Source: a virus
Reading direction: 5' to 3' (one strand)
Length of the DNA stretch: 64,000 nucleotides
Virus record (IMG/VR): IMGVR_UViG_3300031857_000015
Coordinates: 124,001 to 188,000 of that record
Positions 52,300 to 58,999 of the stretch are shown here, one piece after another. The stretch's first letter is position 1, and the number at the start of each line of letters is the position of its first letter. The translations under genes and the position numbers were made by a program. The notes below the pieces were generated by a model. That model did not search any database. It saw nothing but the letters and a program-made list of their open reading frames with translations, and was not told the DNA's origin.

Positions 52300-53445
52300 T
52301 TAATAAATAACGGTCAATGAAACAGCGCAATCGGTGAGCGGGAACAGGTACACACCGCGCGCAGAAAATTGCCTTGGGCGTTCCAGCCGCATAACAACGC
52401 GACCAGAGTGCAAAAGTGTCGCTACAACATAGGGCCCGGTTGACGAAACCGAAGCGTCGAGCGAGATAACATAATCTGTACCGGGAACAGGCACCTGCAC
52501 AGACGCGCCGTGCGGCCCTGTAGCGCCAGTGATTCCCAGCCTAGCGGCTTCTTTGCCGCCGTCAATAACGCGCTCCAGCGACGCCACATCTTCACGCGGC
52601 ACAAAAGCCCAATGTACGGGCTTTGTAAACTCACCAAGGTATCCGGGTCGCTCAATTTGCTTGCGCTGCTCTTCGCTGATGACTGCCGCGATCTCAAGAT
52701 GCCGCGCGGCGATGTTTATGTACGCCAGCAGCGCCGGAGAAATAGCCGCGTAGTCTTCAGCCGTGTTGGTGCCGGTGATTGCCGGCGAGTTGCGCGGCCT
52801 GACCGGAAAGAACTCGCCTGTCTCCAAAAAGACAAAATGTGTGTTGGTGCCGTTGTCGAACGAGATGCCACGATACGCCGGGCCTAGCTCGCCACTGGGC
52901 AGCTTGTCACGAAAGTTGACAAGGCTAGCCGACAACGCAGATGCCATTGTGTCGGTGAACTGGGCCGGAGCGAACACCCGAGACAGCATGCGCTCGTTGT
53001 AAATCTCAGGCGCAACCGGGTGCACAATTAGCGGATTTTTTGGAGACTCCGCGACCTCTGCGATTACGGCATCAAAGATATCTTGAGCCGGCACGTCCGC
53101 ATCAGCCAGCCCGTTCTCGATCAGATCGGCGAACAGAACGAGCGCCGCGCTAACGATTGCCGGCGCTGTTTGCTCCGTGGCGCCGTATTGTTTTGCGACT
53201 GTGATACCGCGCGAAAGAGCCGCCTGAGTAATTGAAAAAGGTACTGCGCCCCAGTTGATGTTGCCCGAAACTTGAGCAAGCTGCCAAAGCGCTTTAAAGA
53301 ACGCCGGATCTTTCTTCGGCGTGCAGGACTGGCGAAACAATTCGAGCGTGCAGGCCAGTAGCCGCAACTGCCCAAGGTCGTCAGTTGTGCGAAATTTACT
53401 TAGAAACTCCCGAACATGAACTGATGGTTTTGGTGATTTGTCCAC
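52300..53445 (-). CDS. Hypothetical protein, 381 aa, coupled to the HTH-DHS-like gene
   Basis: I take GTG 53445 because GGAG lies 6 bases upstream; the GTG at 53460 is an alternative. It overlaps the HTH + DHS-like gene by 50 bases, so the two are translated together. The N-terminal half is helical (FRTTDDLGQLRLLACTLELF), the middle has HFVFLETGEFFPVRPRNSPA, and the C-terminus is beta-rich (YVVATLLHSGRVVMRLERPR). It has no known family or catalytic motif. The tight coupling suggests a shared job with its neighbour. Confidence 0.72.
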   Translation of the reverse strand: MDKSPKPSVHVREFLSKFRTTDDLGQLRLLACTLELFRQSCTPKKDPAFFKALWQLAQVSGNINWGAVPFSITQAALSRGITVAKQYGATEQTAPAIVSAALVLFADLIENGLADADVPAQDIFDAVIAEVAESPKNPLIVHPVAPEIYNERMLSRVFAPAQFTDTMASALSASLVNFRDKLPSGELGPAYRGISFDNGTNTHFVFLETGEFFPVRPRNSPAITGTNTAEDYAAISPALLAYINIAARHLEIAAVISEEQRKQIERPGYLGEFTKPVHWAFVPREDVASLERVIDGGKEAARLGITGATGPHGASVQVPVPGTDYVISLDASVSSTGPYVVATLLHSGRVVMRLERPRQFSARGVYLFPLTDCAVSLTVIY

Positions 53446-54613
53446 TGAATACTCCGTCACAAGCGTTTAAAAGTGTCATCACGTTCGCTTTAAAAGTGCC
53501 TAAAATGTTGTGCGCTGTGCCGTTATGGCTATTCACATATGACGCAAAAGAAGGTTGAACGTGACTGTCGATAAGGACAGCGTGAAAAGTCGGGGCGCGC
53601 TCGCTGTCTGAAAGCGCGCACCGAGCCTGAAGAAACAACTGCAGGCCGCGCATAGCGTCGCCGATAAACAACACTACGCCACATTGTGTCTGACATAGCT
53701 GACGTACCTGCTCCGCAAACACGAGAAAGTCTACGTACGTCGCAGCACCAAACGCGGCGCCGATCTCTGCTCCCGGACCATCAGGATAGATGTGCCCGGC
53801 CATCTCGCCCAGCTCGACGTGCACGGTGGCGGGAACACCCAGCGTGTAAGCAGAGTGCAGCAAGCTGCGCTCCGTTGTCGCCCGCGGAGAATACGCCCAG
53901 CGCCCGACGGCCTCGCCGTAACCAAGACCCTGATTGGCGGCTAGCCGCGCAACGTAGTTCAAGTCGTGCGTCATGCCGCGCTCTGCCAAGCGTACATCGG
54001 CCACCAGCCCAGCGCCGGTGGTGGCAACAGCCGTGACATACTTCTTGCGCAGCAGCTCAACTGCGGCGATACCCGCGCCAGAATGAATCGCCGGCGCCGA
54101 AATAAATAACATTACCGGCTGGTCTTCAACGCGAGCTGTGTGAATCAGGCTTGCGGCGTTGACGTGAACTTCTTTGATTAAACACAGCGCATCGGCAATC
54201 TCTGGCGGCATGGCGTCACACGGCGGTGTCGCCGCTCGAAGGGTATCGAAAACAGGGAACGCGCTGTTTAAGCGTTGGGGTAATACAAGCGCGCCGGGAT
54301 GTTCAGTGGTCGGCGTGCGCAGCATAGGTCCGCTGCCCCACAAGAGCCAGTCAGCATTGACATGCGTGTGACTGAGGATCTGCGCCAGCAGTTGCGCAGA
54401 CACCGCGTACTGCCGCTTGAATACTTTGCCAAGATGCGTTGATTCTAGTTCGATGGCGCGCGCAAACGCCGGCACATTGTTATTAAAAAGAGTCGCGCAC
54501 AGATACTCCAACCTCTGCAGCCATGGCTGGTCCGCGTGCGCGATCTTGCGCCTGCGCAATTCGCGCCTCTGCCGCTGCCGATCGCTCAGGTGACTGCGTT
54601 TTGGTCTTGGCAT
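53396..54613 (-). CDS. HTH + deoxyhypusine-synthase-like fusion protein
   Basis: The protein has 405 residues. Residues 33-98 look like an XRE-type HTH (FARAIELESTHLGKVFKRQY, ending NADWLLWGSGPM, the usual close of phage-repressor HTHs). Residues about 140-395 follow the bacterial deoxyhypusine-synthase-like family: VMLFISAPAIHSGAGIAAVE, TAVATTGAG (196-202, the NAD-binding turn), RLLHSAYTLGVPATVHVELG-type segment (265-269), GHIYPDGPGAEIGAAFG and VDFLVFAEQV. True deoxyhypusine synthase joins spermidine to eIF5A via a catalytic Lys, and no equivalent Lys is evident here. The Rossmann half may sense NAD or bind a small molecule to control DNA binding. The start ATG 54613 lies 131 bases inside the preceding gene. 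Confidence 0.7.
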   Translation of the reverse strand: MPRPKRSHLSDRQRQRRELRRRKIAHADQPWLQRLEYLCATLFNNNVPAFARAIELESTHLGKVFKRQYAVSAQLLAQILSHTHVNADWLLWGSGPMLRTPTTEHPGALVLPQRLNSAFPVFDTLRAATPPCDAMPPEIADALCLIKEVHVNAASLIHTARVEDQPVMLFISAPAIHSGAGIAAVELLRKKYVTAVATTGAGLVADVRLAERGMTHDLNYVARLAANQGLGYGEAVGRWAYSPRATTERSLLHSAYTLGVPATVHVELGEMAGHIYPDGPGAEIGAAFGAATYVDFLVFAEQVRQLCQTQCGVVLFIGDAMRGLQLFLQARCALSDSERAPTFHAVLIDSHVQPSFASYVNSHNGTAHNILGTFKANVMTLLNACDGVFSGQITKTISSCSGVSK

Positions 54614-55604
54614 CGTCGCCCTTTCGTTTCTGCGAGTCTACAAGTCCGCGACCTACAGCGCGCAGAATACCGGTTCCGGCCAGTAGTCGCATACCGTGTA
54701 CGGCACGCAAATAAGCAGCGACAAGCTCATCGTAGCCGTCCAGCAGCGGCATTGGATATTTGTTGAACTCGCCGAACAGATAGAAAAACTCTGTATCAGG
54801 CTGCTCGTAACACTCGGCGACTTTGAGTGACTTGATATACGTTACACGGCTCCCGCGAACACGAACACACGGCAGCTTTGTTTTTGGGGCGTGTAAGAAA
54901 AACTGCCGGGCCTCGATCAGCCAGCCATTGTCCTGTGGAACAACAGCCAACCGCCACATCGAGCCCATCGTTTTACGCCCGAGCTGCTTTGTCTGCTTGT
55001 TGTATGCGTTGCGCTCGCGCTGCAGCTCGCCCCACACTAAGCGCTCGTACTGCTTTACCACGTCCAGCCCACAGCCAACGCGCGGGTCCCATTCCGGCGC
55101 GGCGATAAATCGAGTGGCAACGCGGCAAGTGACAATAAGCTTAGTGTCTTTATTGTGACGTCCCAGCGCCCGTAATTTGTTTTTAACGTCACGATACTGC
55201 GCCGTACTGATACGCGCGTAGCAAAACGGACAGATGTGTGCCCAGTTACACGGCCGCAACGCCACATCTTTTTTCCAACGAAAAAACATATACGTCGGAC
55301 GGCAGAACAGACACCGCTGAAACGACAGCCGAAACTTTTTGAAATCAAAATCAGCGTCGTCAGGATGTGCCAGCCGCGCCACTGGCAACCACAGCGCGCG
55401 AATTGCTAACTCTTTCAGTTTGAGGGCCCAGCGCTGCCGCACCGTATTTGTCCGGCTGATTACGGCGTCGTGTGTCTTGGCGCTAGTCAAGCCCAGTACA
55501 AAGTGCTGCGCAAACACATGCGCCATACGGACGCTGACGCGATTAACGCGCCACGTTTTTAATCGGTAGCGACGGACAAACTCCGCAAAGTCAATAAGCG
55601 CCAT
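54483..55604 (-). CDS. Cys-rich protein, possible replication/DNA-binding protein, 373 aa
   Basis: The start ATG 55604 overlaps the stop of the next gene upstream. C98/C101 and C119, C125, C128 (RCLFCR, LRPCNWAHICPFCYARI) look like a zinc site; the CPFCYARI type of motif recalls the zinc knuckle of some replication initiators, but no HUH or Tyr motif is clear. The segment LRALGRHNKDTKLIVTCRVA could be a core strand. The C-terminal 50 residues are low complexity and overlap the HTH + DHS-like gene. The function is unknown; DNA binding is inferred. Confidence 0.62.
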   Translation of the reverse strand: MALIDFAEFVRRYRLKTWRVNRVSVRMAHVFAQHFVLGLTSAKTHDAVISRTNTVRQRWALKLKELAIRALWLPVARLAHPDDADFDFKKFRLSFQRCLFCRPTYMFFRWKKDVALRPCNWAHICPFCYARISTAQYRDVKNKLRALGRHNKDTKLIVTCRVATRFIAAPEWDPRVGCGLDVVKQYERLVWGELQRERNAYNKQTKQLGRKTMGSMWRLAVVPQDNGWLIEARQFFLHAPKTKLPCVRVRGSRVTYIKSLKVAECYEQPDTEFFYLFGEFNKYPMPLLDGYDELVAAYLRAVHGMRLLAGTGILRAVGRGLVDSQKRKGDDAKTKTQSPERSAAAEARIAQAQDRARGPAMAAEVGVSVRDSF

Positions 55605-55807
55605 TACAGCGTGTCTTTCACCGGTAGTGTGTCCATATCCAGAATAGCGTTGCGCAAATTAACATGTTGCGCAATTTCAGCGCGCTGAGTTCTGATCTCT
55701 GCGCGTAAAGACTCAATGTGCGCCGCGGCTTCTAACGCCAGCTGCGCGCCGTCTGCGCGTGGTTGTTTAGCCGCCCACAACGTCAAACGTTTTACAATGT
55801 CGCTCAT
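55604..55807 (-). CDS. Hypothetical helical protein, 67 aa
   Basis: The start ATG 55807 overlaps the preceding stop (ATGA). It is a single long helix or coiled coil (GAQLALEAAAHIESLRAEIR, TQRAEIAQHVNLRNAIL) with a short tail. No domain is recognised. It lies in a cluster of tiny overlapping genes typical of early phage regions. Confidence 0.7.
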   Translation of the reverse strand: MSDIVKRLTLWAAKQPRADGAQLALEAAAHIESLRAEIRTQRAEIAQHVNLRNAILDMDTLPVKDTL

Positions 55808-56058
55808 TTTGTCACCAGCGCGCCGCTAGAGTAGTCGCCGCCGGGCGTCACAGTCTTTGTGCTTAACACCTGTACCTTCGGCTTTGGCGGAATACGACCA
55901 AACCAAATACCGCAGCCGAACAAGCAGAGCCGCATGGCCGGCGCGGTAGATACGCCAATATGCAAAATACAGCCAGTACCCATCCATTCAAATCTAGCGC
56001 CCCATCGGCGCGTCGTATCAAAGTGCGTTGTTGTAACAGTCCATGCGTTTGCAGTCAT
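55804..56058 (-). CDS. Hypothetical protein, 84 aa
   Basis: The start is ATG 56058. It is beta-rich and Cys/Trp-containing (TTHFDTTRRWGARFEWMGTG, CLFGCGIWFGRIPPKPKV). No membrane span or known family is seen. It ends in overlap with the 67-residue gene. Confidence 0.65.
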   Translation of the reverse strand: MTANAWTVTTTHFDTTRRWGARFEWMGTGCILHIGVSTAPAMRLCLFGCGIWFGRIPPKPKVQVLSTKTVTPGGDYSSGALVTK

Positions 56059-56061
56059 TGC

Positions 56062-56232
56062 TTATACTTTTTTACGTTTTCGTGAAGGTTTGACGGCTGC
56101 GTACATTTGATCGATCAGGTCGTGCACCATCGGGTCGCAGTCGACGCAGCGATACGGTACGCACCGCGTTTCTTTTAAGAACTTGCGCACAAGCGTTTTT
56201 AAACTTTTCAGCTCTTCTTTTGCGCTAATCAT
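56062..56232 (-). CDS. Small Cys-containing protein, 56 aa
   Basis: This gene fills the gap between the 84- and 138-residue genes. The start ATG 56232 overlaps the stop at 56229 (ATGA) and the stop TAA lies at 56062, 4 bases before the next ATG. It begins MISAKEELKSLKTLVRKFLK. C24, C29 and C32 (RCVPYRCVDCDPM) look like part of a small metal site, and the C-terminus is basic (SRKRKKV). The overlap with both neighbours supports translation. Confidence 0.65.
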   Translation of the reverse strand: MISAKEELKSLKTLVRKFLKETRCVPYRCVDCDPMVHDLIDQMYAAVKPSRKRKKV

Positions 56233-56645
56233 TCGTGTTTTTCCCGCAAGCTGTCTAGCGTTTTGGCTAAGTTCATAAGGTTTTCAACAGCCTCCGCGTT
56301 AGACAGATCGCTTGCGTGCATGCGAAGACTAATCGCGCCGTGCCTGATAGCGCGCAACTCCTCGTAGGTGAGCGTAAACGCTCGCGGCCCGGGCACGAGC
56401 ATGGCGCCGCGGTTCCGGTCTTTCTCGATTACGGCTGCTAATACGGCGCGCTGCTCGTCGGTCAGTTCAAGTTTTACTTCGGTCGAGCAGTCGACTGTCA
56501 CGTTGCCGTTGCACACAGACAACGTGGCGTCTTGATCTGCGAGCCGGCGGATGGCTTGCTTGAGTTGTTTAATCTCGGCTCGCTGATCCTGAATAATCTG
56601 GTCGGCCTGCTCCCAAGACATAATCGCCGTATTTGGATCAAGCAT
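56229..56645 (-). CDS. Hypothetical protein, 138 aa
   Basis: The start is ATG 56645. A helical N-terminus (SWEQADQIIQDQRAEIKQLK) looks like a coiled coil. The middle has EVKLELTDEQRAVLAAVIEK and FTLTYEELRAIRHGAISLRM, and the C-terminus is helical. The family is not recognised. Confidence 0.7.
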   Translation of the reverse strand: MLDPNTAIMSWEQADQIIQDQRAEIKQLKQAIRRLADQDATLSVCNGNVTVDCSTEVKLELTDEQRAVLAAVIEKDRNRGAMLVPGPRAFTLTYEELRAIRHGAISLRMHASDLSNAEAVENLMNLAKTLDSLREKHE

Positions 56646-56648
56646 TGT

Positions 56649-56738
56649 TCACCTGTCGTATCCGCGAAAGTAAAAATAGATAAATGCGATTGCAATTGCG
56701 GCGCCGCAGATCTCTGACACCCAGTTACACACAATCAT
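56649..56738 (-). CDS. 29-residue membrane peptide
   Basis: A tiny gene with an excellent ribosome site: AAGGAGGCGTC directly before ATG 56738. It reads MIVCNWVSEICGAAIAIAFI (1-20) and ends YFYFRGYDR, giving one short transmembrane helix with a charged end. It overlaps the MazG-like stop (ATGA) and ends 3 bases before the next ATG. The strong site and position support translation. It could be a membrane-active or host-takeover peptide. Confidence 0.62.
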   Translation of the reverse strand: MIVCNWVSEICGAAIAIAFIYFYFRGYDR

Positions 56739-57064
56739 GACGCCTCCTTCACGAAGATACCCTCGGGCGTCAACGTACCTTTGCGGTCTTTGATCTGCTC
56801 GTACGCCATCGCGAGGCAGTAGTCCATCGTGATGCCGTGTAGCTCGCAATACAAAATGAGTGTCACAAGCACGTCGCCCACGCCGTCTACAATTGCCGTG
56901 TCGTCGCGCTTGAGCGTGGCGTCAGCTAGCTCCCCTAGCTCCGACATTGTTTTCATCAGCTGCGCCGTGGGGTTGCTGTTGGGAATAATCTGGCGCGCTA
57001 GGGCCCACTGAACCACGAGGTTCTGTAATGTCTCGAACGTCTGATCCTTTTGCTCCTGCATCAT
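56735..57064 (-). CDS. MazG-like nucleotide pyrophosphohydrolase
   Basis: The protein has 109 residues, starting at ATG 57064 behind AAGGA. The MazG-like pattern is clear: MKTMSELGELADATLKRDDT (ExxE-type helix) and VDGVGDVLVTLILYCELHGI (GD-x-x motif, second metal helix), ending EGIFVKEAS. Phage MazG-like proteins hydrolyse nucleoside triphosphates or alarmones and adjust host nucleotide pools during infection. It overlaps an unusual 125-residue frame. Confidence 0.82.
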   Translation of the reverse strand: MMQEQKDQTFETLQNLVVQWALARQIIPNSNPTAQLMKTMSELGELADATLKRDDTAIVDGVGDVLVTLILYCELHGITMDYCLAMAYEQIKDRKGTLTPEGIFVKEAS

Positions 57065-57299
57065 TACGGTGTCCTTTCTGTCGGTCGTATTCTTCCATAT
57101 CGTTCAACAATTGTTCTTCGTGTATCGAGAACAGCTCAAGCGCGTACGCCCGCAGCTTCTTCTTAATCTCTTCGCGCTCTGGGCGCAGCATATTAAGCAA
57201 GGCGAGAACAGTCCGCATTTCTTGCGGAGTCAGCTCGCCCATCGCCAACCGTATGGCCTGCCTGTCGCCGGCCCAGATAGCTTCAAGGTTGATTGGCAT
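56922..57299 (-). CDS. Hypothetical protein overlapping MazG-like gene, 125 aa
   Basis: The N-terminal 78 residues (57299-57066) look real: MPINLEAIWAGDRQAIRLAM, TPQEMRTVLALLNMLRPERE and a helical KKKLRAYALELFSIHEEQLL segment. The last 47 residues run 143 bases into the MazG-like gene in another frame and look like a Gly/Pro-rich shadow. It is either a real long overlap or a gene with a disrupted end. The function is unknown. Confidence 0.55.
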   Translation of the reverse strand: MPINLEAIWAGDRQAIRLAMGELTPQEMRTVLALLNMLRPEREEIKKKLRAYALELFSIHEEQLLNDMEEYDRQKGHRNDAGAKGSDVRDITEPRGSVGPSAPDYSQQQPHGAADENNVGARGAS

Positions 57300-57302
57300 G
57301 AC

Positions 57303-57542
57303 TCACCACGTTGGCGTCCACGTTGTCGTCCACGGACCAGACGGCCAACCCGGCGTGTCTTGCTTTTGCGGGTGCGGATATGGATATGACAGCGGCAAAC
57401 GCGTAACCGCAAGCTCGACGGCAGTCAGCCGCTGCTGCAGTGTTTCAATCTGCGCTCTCAGCTGCGCTATCTCCGCCGCTAGTTGAAGCATCGGCGACGG
57501 CTTGCGGATTTTCTTCTTTGTTTTCTTGGCTTTCTTCGCCAC
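57303..57542 (-). CDS. Hypothetical coiled-coil protein, 79 aa
   Basis: I choose GTG 57542 because AGGAG lies 7 bases upstream. A Lys-rich start (VAKKAKKTKKKIRKPSP) is followed by a coiled coil (LAAEIAQLRAQIETLQQRLT) and a Pro/Trp-rich end (GWPSGPWTTTWTPTW). It overlaps the SEC-C gene end by 98 bases. No family is known. Confidence 0.6.
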   Translation of the reverse strand: MAKKAKKTKKKIRKPSPMLQLAAEIAQLRAQIETLQQRLTAVELAVTRLPLSYPYPHPQKQDTPGWPSGPWTTTWTPTW

Positions 57543-57978
57543 TGATCTGCTCCTGCATCTTGTCAATTCGAGCACGCACTAACTCTATGGCTTGCTCGAC
57601 ACTTTCAACTTCAATAAACGGGAGCTTGGCCTGTAGGTGCTCCCACTTGGTCGGACCTACGCCGGCCACGTTAATTTCTCCGGGCTCTTGGCTGCCGAAC
57701 TCGTCCAGCAGCGCTACGGCGGTTGCAATCTCACGCGACGGGAATACCAGAATCCTGTTATCAACGTCGGAGAAAAACTTCACGCCGGTTCGATCACAAA
57801 TGACATAGCGCACGGCTGACTCGCCGGTGTCGATGTAGCTCATCGCCTTAGCCGGCGCAGAATAACTCACGCGATTTTGCGGTGCGTCAGGGCTGTGGCA
57901 CGCTTTAAACTTTTTGCCGCTGTTACAGGGACACCGGTCGTTACGTTTGATAATGCTATCTTTGCGAATCGTGCTCAC
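57445..57978 (-). CDS. SEC-C motif protein, 177 aa
   Basis: The start is ATG 57978. Residues 14-32 hold a SEC-C zinc motif (NDRCPCNSGKKFKACHS; C-x-C-x8-CH), best known from the SecA C-terminus and many small accessory proteins. The middle is a compact beta-alpha part (YVICDRTGVKFFSDVDNRIL, GVGPTKWEHLQAKLPFIEVE). The C-terminal 40 residues are acidic and low complexity. The molecular partner is unknown; SEC-C domains mediate protein or metal binding. Confidence 0.78.
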   Translation of the reverse strand: MSTIRKDSIIKRNDRCPCNSGKKFKACHSPDAPQNRVSYSAPAKAMSYIDTGESAVRYVICDRTGVKFFSDVDNRILVFPSREIATAVALLDEFGSQEPGEINVAGVGPTKWEHLQAKLPFIEVESVEQAIELVRARIDKMQEQISGEESQENKEENPQAVADASTSGGDSAAESAD

Positions 57979-58264
57979 GAAAAACCTCCGTGTCGCCGTT
58001 GAGCTGGATTAACCTCCGGCCAGCCGGACCGGGTTGGGCCATTGTCTCTTTTTCTCTGGACTGTGCAATACGTAGCCAGTTCAACCGAAACTCTTCAATC
58101 GTGACCCCTTCCCGCGGCAGCAGTAGGTCGAGCGACATGCGCGTTTGGCGGGCGCTGACGTCGTAATTCATTGCAACGCCAATAACCTGAGCATTAAACA
58201 ACAGCGCAATACCTTCCTGCAGCTGTTCTAGCGGGTCGGGGTTCGATTCAAACGGCGCCCTCAT
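57956..58264 (-). CDS. Hypothetical protein, 102 aa
   Basis: The start is ATG 58264 (MRAPFESNPDPLEQLQEG), which overlaps the preceding stop (ATGA). A longer in-frame extension is His/Arg-rich noise from the preceding gene. It contains MNYDVSARQTRMSLDLLLP and a helical EEFRLNWLRIAQSREKETM. The function is unknown. Confidence 0.68.
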   Translation of the reverse strand: MRAPFESNPDPLEQLQEGIALLFNAQVIGVAMNYDVSARQTRMSLDLLLPREGVTIEEFRLNWLRIAQSREKETMAQPGPAGRRLIQLNGDTEVFREHDSQR

Positions 58265-58500
58265 GGTTCGACCGTCACCTGCGCCGTTGTCATGAGCAAG
58301 CCGGCACGCATGGTCGAGACGCCGTGAATGGTGATGCGGTCGCCCACAACAATCGTCTCGCGGCACTGGACGCTGAGCCGATCAGGCGCGGTCGGGTCAG
58401 GGTAGATCAGCTTGGGCGTGCCCTCAGCAAGTACCGTCGGCAGGCTTGGCGGCGTCGGGGGCTGCTTGCGAGGAATCGTCACTACGCCGGGTGTTGTCAT
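58261..58500 (-). CDS. Hypothetical protein, 79 aa
   Basis: I take ATG 58500 (MTTPGVVTIPRKQPPTPP) with GAGG 9 bases upstream; an ATG at 58527 is possible but lacks a site. The N-terminus is Pro-rich and the C-terminal half is a beta domain (LSVQCRETIVVGDRITIHGV). No family is recognised. Confidence 0.62.
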   Translation of the reverse strand: MTTPGVVTIPRKQPPTPPSLPTVLAEGTPKLIYPDPTAPDRLSVQCRETIVVGDRITIHGVSTMRAGLLMTTAQVTVEP

Positions 58501-58648
58501 GGTCGAGACCTCGGTTGAAGAAGACATGGAAACACAGCTTACCGGGATTGCCCCGCAGGCTGACGTTCGGCGGAAACGGAGAGTCGCTAGGCGTCGGCTC
58601 GTTCGAAAACTGATGAATCGCGTGAAACGTGTTGGAGTCGTTGGACAT
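58424..58648 (-). CDS. Hypothetical protein, 74 aa, first gene after the spacer
   Basis: The start is ATG 58648 with a weak GAG-type site. The N-terminal part looks real (MSNDSNTFHAIHQFSNEPTP and GNPGKLCFHVFFNRG); the last 25 residues overlap the next gene by about 77-104 bases and look like a shadow. It would be the first gene transcribed after the hairpin-rich spacer. Confidence 0.5.
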   Translation of the reverse strand: MSNDSNTFHAIHQFSNEPTPSDSPFPPNVSLRGNPGKLCFHVFFNRGLDHDNTRRSDDSSQAAPDAAKPADGTC

Positions 58649-58939
58649 GCTTTGCTCGCTTTGACGGCAGGATTATGTTGTCATAATCCGAGATTTGCCG
58701 TTTGTAGGGGGGTAAAATGGGTCAAAAATTGCCCGTAACCTATTGGCGTTATTGGGTTTGCAACAACGCGTTCAAGCATTTTTTGTCCGAATTACGCGGA
58801 CCTAGAGTAAGTCCTTCGGACTTACAAGGCCGGCATTTTTTCAGGAATGCCGGCAACTTTGGATGTCTACCGCATGATCGGGGGGTTGTTCAATTAACGT
58901 TGGGCAAATTGGGTAATTTGCGGACAACGTTTGGATAGC
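58649..58939. other. Hairpin-rich intergenic spacer
   Basis: About 290 bases without a convincing gene contain four perfect inverted repeats: GGATTATG-ttgt-CATAATCC (58670-58689), GTAAGTCC-ttc-GGACTTAC (58807-58825), GCCGGCATT...AATGCCGGC (58829-58854) and GCAAATT-gggt-AATTTGC (58904-58921, flanked by AACGTT on both sides). It must hold the promoter of the 58648 operon, but no clear -35/-10 pair is seen. A structured RNA, an origin or a regulatory cluster are possible. Confidence 0.7.
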
Positions 58940-58992
58940 AAAAAAAGAGATTGCATAGGGGCGGGTGTTTGCCCGCCCCTATGCGTAATCTC
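58940..58992 (-). terminator. Strong rho-independent terminator
   Basis: On the minus strand a long hairpin (inner stem GCATAGGGGCGGG/CCCGCCCCTATGC with a CAAACA loop, extended by GAGATT/AATCTC with a small bulge; 58947-58992) is followed by seven T residues (58940-58946). It ends transcription after the ParB-like gene and separates the right-hand operon from the rest. Confidence 0.93.
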
Positions 58993-58999
58993 GTTTCAG

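Noticed and set aside
58717-58938. Plus-strand 73-residue frame with an RBS-like AGGGGGG before ATG
   Set aside because: It consists mostly of inverted repeats, shows no protein-like pattern and would be the only plus-strand gene. It is kept only as a point within the spacer finding.
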